Assembly (NCBI GenBank): GCA_023512435.1
Contig: JAILZP010000019.1
Span: 1-59,437, forward strand
Length of the DNA: 59,437 bases
DNA from: Peptococcaceae bacterium
Lineage (GTDB): Bacteria; Bacillota; Desulfotomaculia; Desulfotomaculales; Desulfocucumaceae
Reading direction: 5' to 3'
This document shows, piece after piece, positions 57,634-59,437 of this stretch. The notes under the pieces are model-generated. The model ran no database searches. It had not been told where the DNA came from and was given only the letters and a program-made list of their open reading frames with translations. The translations under genes and the position numbers were made by a program. How positions within the stretch are numbered: position 1 is the first letter of the stretch; every line of letters begins with the position of its first letter.

Positions 57634-59437
57634 ATGCCGCCGATGGCTGATGAAAAAATGGGAACAGGACTGATCCCGCCGCACGTTAAAAGGTTCATAG
57701 ACTGGGCCGGGGAAGACCCGGAAAGCTTTTGGGAAGACGCTGCCATAAAGGCGTCCCACGATATTCACTGGTTCAAGAAATGGGACAAGGTCTTCACCTG
57801 GGATTATCCAAACTTCCAGTGGTACACCGGCGGACTGACCAACATCTGCTACAACTGCGTCGACTACAACATAAAAAGGGGCAGGGCCGGGAGGGCGGCC
57901 ATCGTGGCCGAATCCGGCGAAACCGGAGAGACCAGGACCATTACCTATGCCCACCTGCTGGACCTGGTGAAGCAGTATGCCGCCGCCCTCCGGGGGATGG
58001 GCGTGAAAAGGGGAGACCGGGTGGCCATTTACATGCCCACGGGTATCGAGTCGGTCACCGCCATGCTGGCCTGCGCCCGCATCGGCGCCGTCCACGTGGT
58101 CATATTCGCCGGTTTTTCCTCCAACGCGGTGGCCGACCGGCTGAAGATCTCCGGCACCCGCTTCGTCCTGACCCAGGACGAGGGATCCAGGCGGGGCAAG
58201 CCCGTTGACCTGAAGCAAATAGTGGATGAAGGCCTGGCCATGTGCCCCGGGGACCAGATCATCAAGGTGGCGGTGCTGAGAAAGAATTTGGACCGGGTGC
58301 CCCCCATGAAGGAAGGCAGGGATATTTTCTGGGACGAGTTTCTGGCCGGAGGGCGGGGCATGAGTACGGACTACGAGCTCATGGAGTCCAACGAACCGCT
58401 TTTCCTGCTGCCCACCTCCGGGACCACGGCCAAGCCCAAGGTGACCGTGCAGAAACACGGCGGTTACCAGATGTACGTGTATTGCATGGGCAAGTGGATA
58501 TACGGACTTAAGGAGAATGACGTCTGGTTCTGCACCTCGGACATAGGCTGGATTGTGGGTCACAGCTTCAACGTTTACGGGCCGCTGCTGACGGGGTGCA
58601 CCACGGTGCTGTATGAGGGGACGCCGGACTACCCGAGGAAGGACATGTGGTGGGAAATAGCTTCCCGCAACCGGGCCACCGGCCTGTGGCTCTCTCCCAC
58701 CGGGGTCAGGGGTCTGATGCGGCTGGGCATTGAACAGGCCAGAAAACACGATCTTAGTTCGGTGGAAAGAATATTCTGCGCCGGCGAGGTGCTCAATCCC
58801 CCGGCCTGGAAATGGCTGCAGGAAGAAGTTTTTGAAAACAGGATCCCGGTCATGGACCACATGTGGCAGACCGAAACATCCGGCCCGATATTCGCCAACC
58901 CTTACGGGCTGGGCATAATCCCCATCAAGCCGGGTTCGGCGCACATACCGGTGCCGGGCGTGGTGGCCGCGGTGGTGGACGAAAAGGACGGCAAGCCGCT
59001 GCCCCCCGGGCAAAAGGGAGTGGTGGTGATCCGGAGGCCCTTCCCCGGGCTTGTGTCTGCCCTGTGGGGCGATCCCGAGGGATACCTGTACAATTACTGG
59101 GAAAGAATGCCCTCCACCAAGGGCGCCTACTACTGCGGCGACGCCGCCTCCATGGATGAAGACGGCTACATATGGTTCGCCGGGCGGTCCGACGAGGTAA
59201 TCAAGATCGCCGCCCACCGCATAGGCACCGTGGAGGTGGAAAGCGCGCTGATTTCGCACCCGGCGGTGGTGGAGGCAGGGGTGTCGGGAGTGCCCGACGA
59301 ACTGCGGGGCGAGGTGGCCTGCGCCTTCGTGGTCCTGAAGCAGGGCTACGAACCCTCCGATGATCTCAAGAAGGAACTCATTGAACACGTCCGGAAAACC
59401 ATGGGGGCCATAGTGGTGATGAGGGACATCCAGTTCG
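57634..59437 (+). CDS. Acetyl/acyl-CoA synthetase (AMP-forming), 3' end outside window
   Basis: This adenylate-forming enzyme activates a short-chain acid with ATP and CoA. About 600 codons are present and the frame is open at the edge. Its N-terminal half follows acetyl-CoA synthetase (GLTNICYNCVDYN, IYMPTGIESVTAMLACARIGAVHVVIFAGFSSNAVADRL), with DIGWIVGHSFNVYGPL, MWQTETSGP and YYCGDAASMDEDGYIWFAGRSDEVIKIAAHRIGTVEVESAL. The ATP-binding loop reads PTSGTTAKPKVTVQKHGGY, where most relatives have TSGSTGKPKG. The catalytic Lys near the end is not in the window. ATG 57634 or 57643 is the start behind GGGGAGG. Confidence 0.88.
   Translation, partial: MPPMADEKMGTGLIPPHVKRFIDWAGEDPESFWEDAAIKASHDIHWFKKWDKVFTWDYPNFQWYTGGLTNICYNCVDYNIKRGRAGRAAIVAESGETGETRTITYAHLLDLVKQYAAALRGMGVKRGDRVAIYMPTGIESVTAMLACARIGAVHVVIFAGFSSNAVADRLKISGTRFVLTQDEGSRRGKPVDLKQIVDEGLAMCPGDQIIKVAVLRKNLDRVPPMKEGRDIFWDEFLAGGRGMSTDYELMESNEPLFLLPTSGTTAKPKVTVQKHGGYQMYVYCMGKWIYGLKENDVWFCTSDIGWIVGHSFNVYGPLLTGCTTVLYEGTPDYPRKDMWWEIASRNRATGLWLSPTGVRGLMRLGIEQARKHDLSSVERIFCAGEVLNPPAWKWLQEEVFENRIPVMDHMWQTETSGPIFANPYGLGIIPIKPGSAHIPVPGVVAAVVDEKDGKPLPPGQKGVVVIRRPFPGLVSALWGDPEGYLYNYWERMPSTKGAYYCGDAASMDEDGYIWFAGRSDEVIKIAAHRIGTVEVESALISHPAVVEAGVSGVPDELRGEVACAFVVLKQGYEPSDDLKKELIEHVRKTMGAIVVMRDIQF

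Noticed and set aside
57610..59388. 592-codon minus-strand frame opposite the acyl-CoA synthetase
   Set aside because: It is antisense to a clear gene, His/Gly/Pro-rich, and arises from GC-rich codon structure.
1..59437. CRISPR arrays, tRNA or rRNA genes, T-box leaders
   Set aside because: No regularly spaced identical repeats, no cloverleaf or rRNA motifs, and no T-box signature were seen on either strand.

Overview
The window reads as the chromosome of a spore-forming, anaerobic, moderately GC-rich Firmicute, most like the Peptococcaceae (Pelotomaculum/Desulfotomaculum type). The evidence is a spore germination protease (gpr) with an alpha/beta SASP substrate, LL-diaminopimelate aminotransferase (dapL), a ferredoxin-dependent 2-oxoacid oxidoreductase, an ADP-forming acyl-CoA synthetase, TRAP transporters, frequent TTG/GTG starts behind strong GGAGG ribosome binding sites, and an FMN-riboswitch rib operon. 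The genus is inference; no rRNA, tRNA or CRISPR array was seen.

Layout. 0.1-12.1 kb (minus strand): a histidine/urocanate degradation cluster (hutU, ftcD, hutI, fchA) preceded by a five-gene branched-chain-type ABC importer and an AraC regulator, and followed by the ferredoxin and alpha subunits of a 2-oxoacid:ferredoxin oxidoreductase. hutH is not in the window. 12.4-19.0 kb (minus): a catabolic operon of two-subunit aconitase X, a LarA-type nickel racemase homolog and a DctPQM TRAP importer, headed by a GntR/FCD regulator. A near-identical 20-bp operator containing CCTGTATACAGG lies before both the regulator and the operon. The regulator gene is out of frame at an A9 run. 19.2-23.9 kb: an orphan permease, and a pair formed by an ADP-forming acyl-CoA synthetase and a Pta-N-like/DRTGG protein.

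24.7-34.9 kb is a visibly AT-richer accessory block. It holds a sigma-54 activator flanked by inverted scraps of an IS256-type transposase, and a candidate -24/-12 promoter with TGTCC/GGACA repeats in front of a phosphotriesterase-like hydrolase, an old-yellow-enzyme reductase and an MFS transporter. A small predicted di-heme membrane protein, an orphan membrane protein and a coiled-coil gene between two matching palindromes follow. 34.9-38.5 kb is an ECF sigma / anti-sigma / ABC exporter module with an ECF-like promoter.

38.6-50.7 kb is housekeeping: rsmD-coaD and recG/rpmB, separated by a 6-kb block with a TauE-like permease, a GT-C-like membrane protein, gpr, a copper-amine-oxidase-N-domain protein and the SASP gene. 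50.7-57.6 kb carries a NUDIX hydrolase, dapL, nicotinate phosphoribosyltransferase and ribD-ribE-ribBA-ribH behind an FMN riboswitch. An acyl-CoA synthetase (AMP-forming) runs off the right edge. The two most interesting candidate systems are the AcnX/LarA/TRAP operon with its operator pair and the sigma-54 phosphotriesterase/enoate-reductase cluster; the substrate of neither can be read from sequence.
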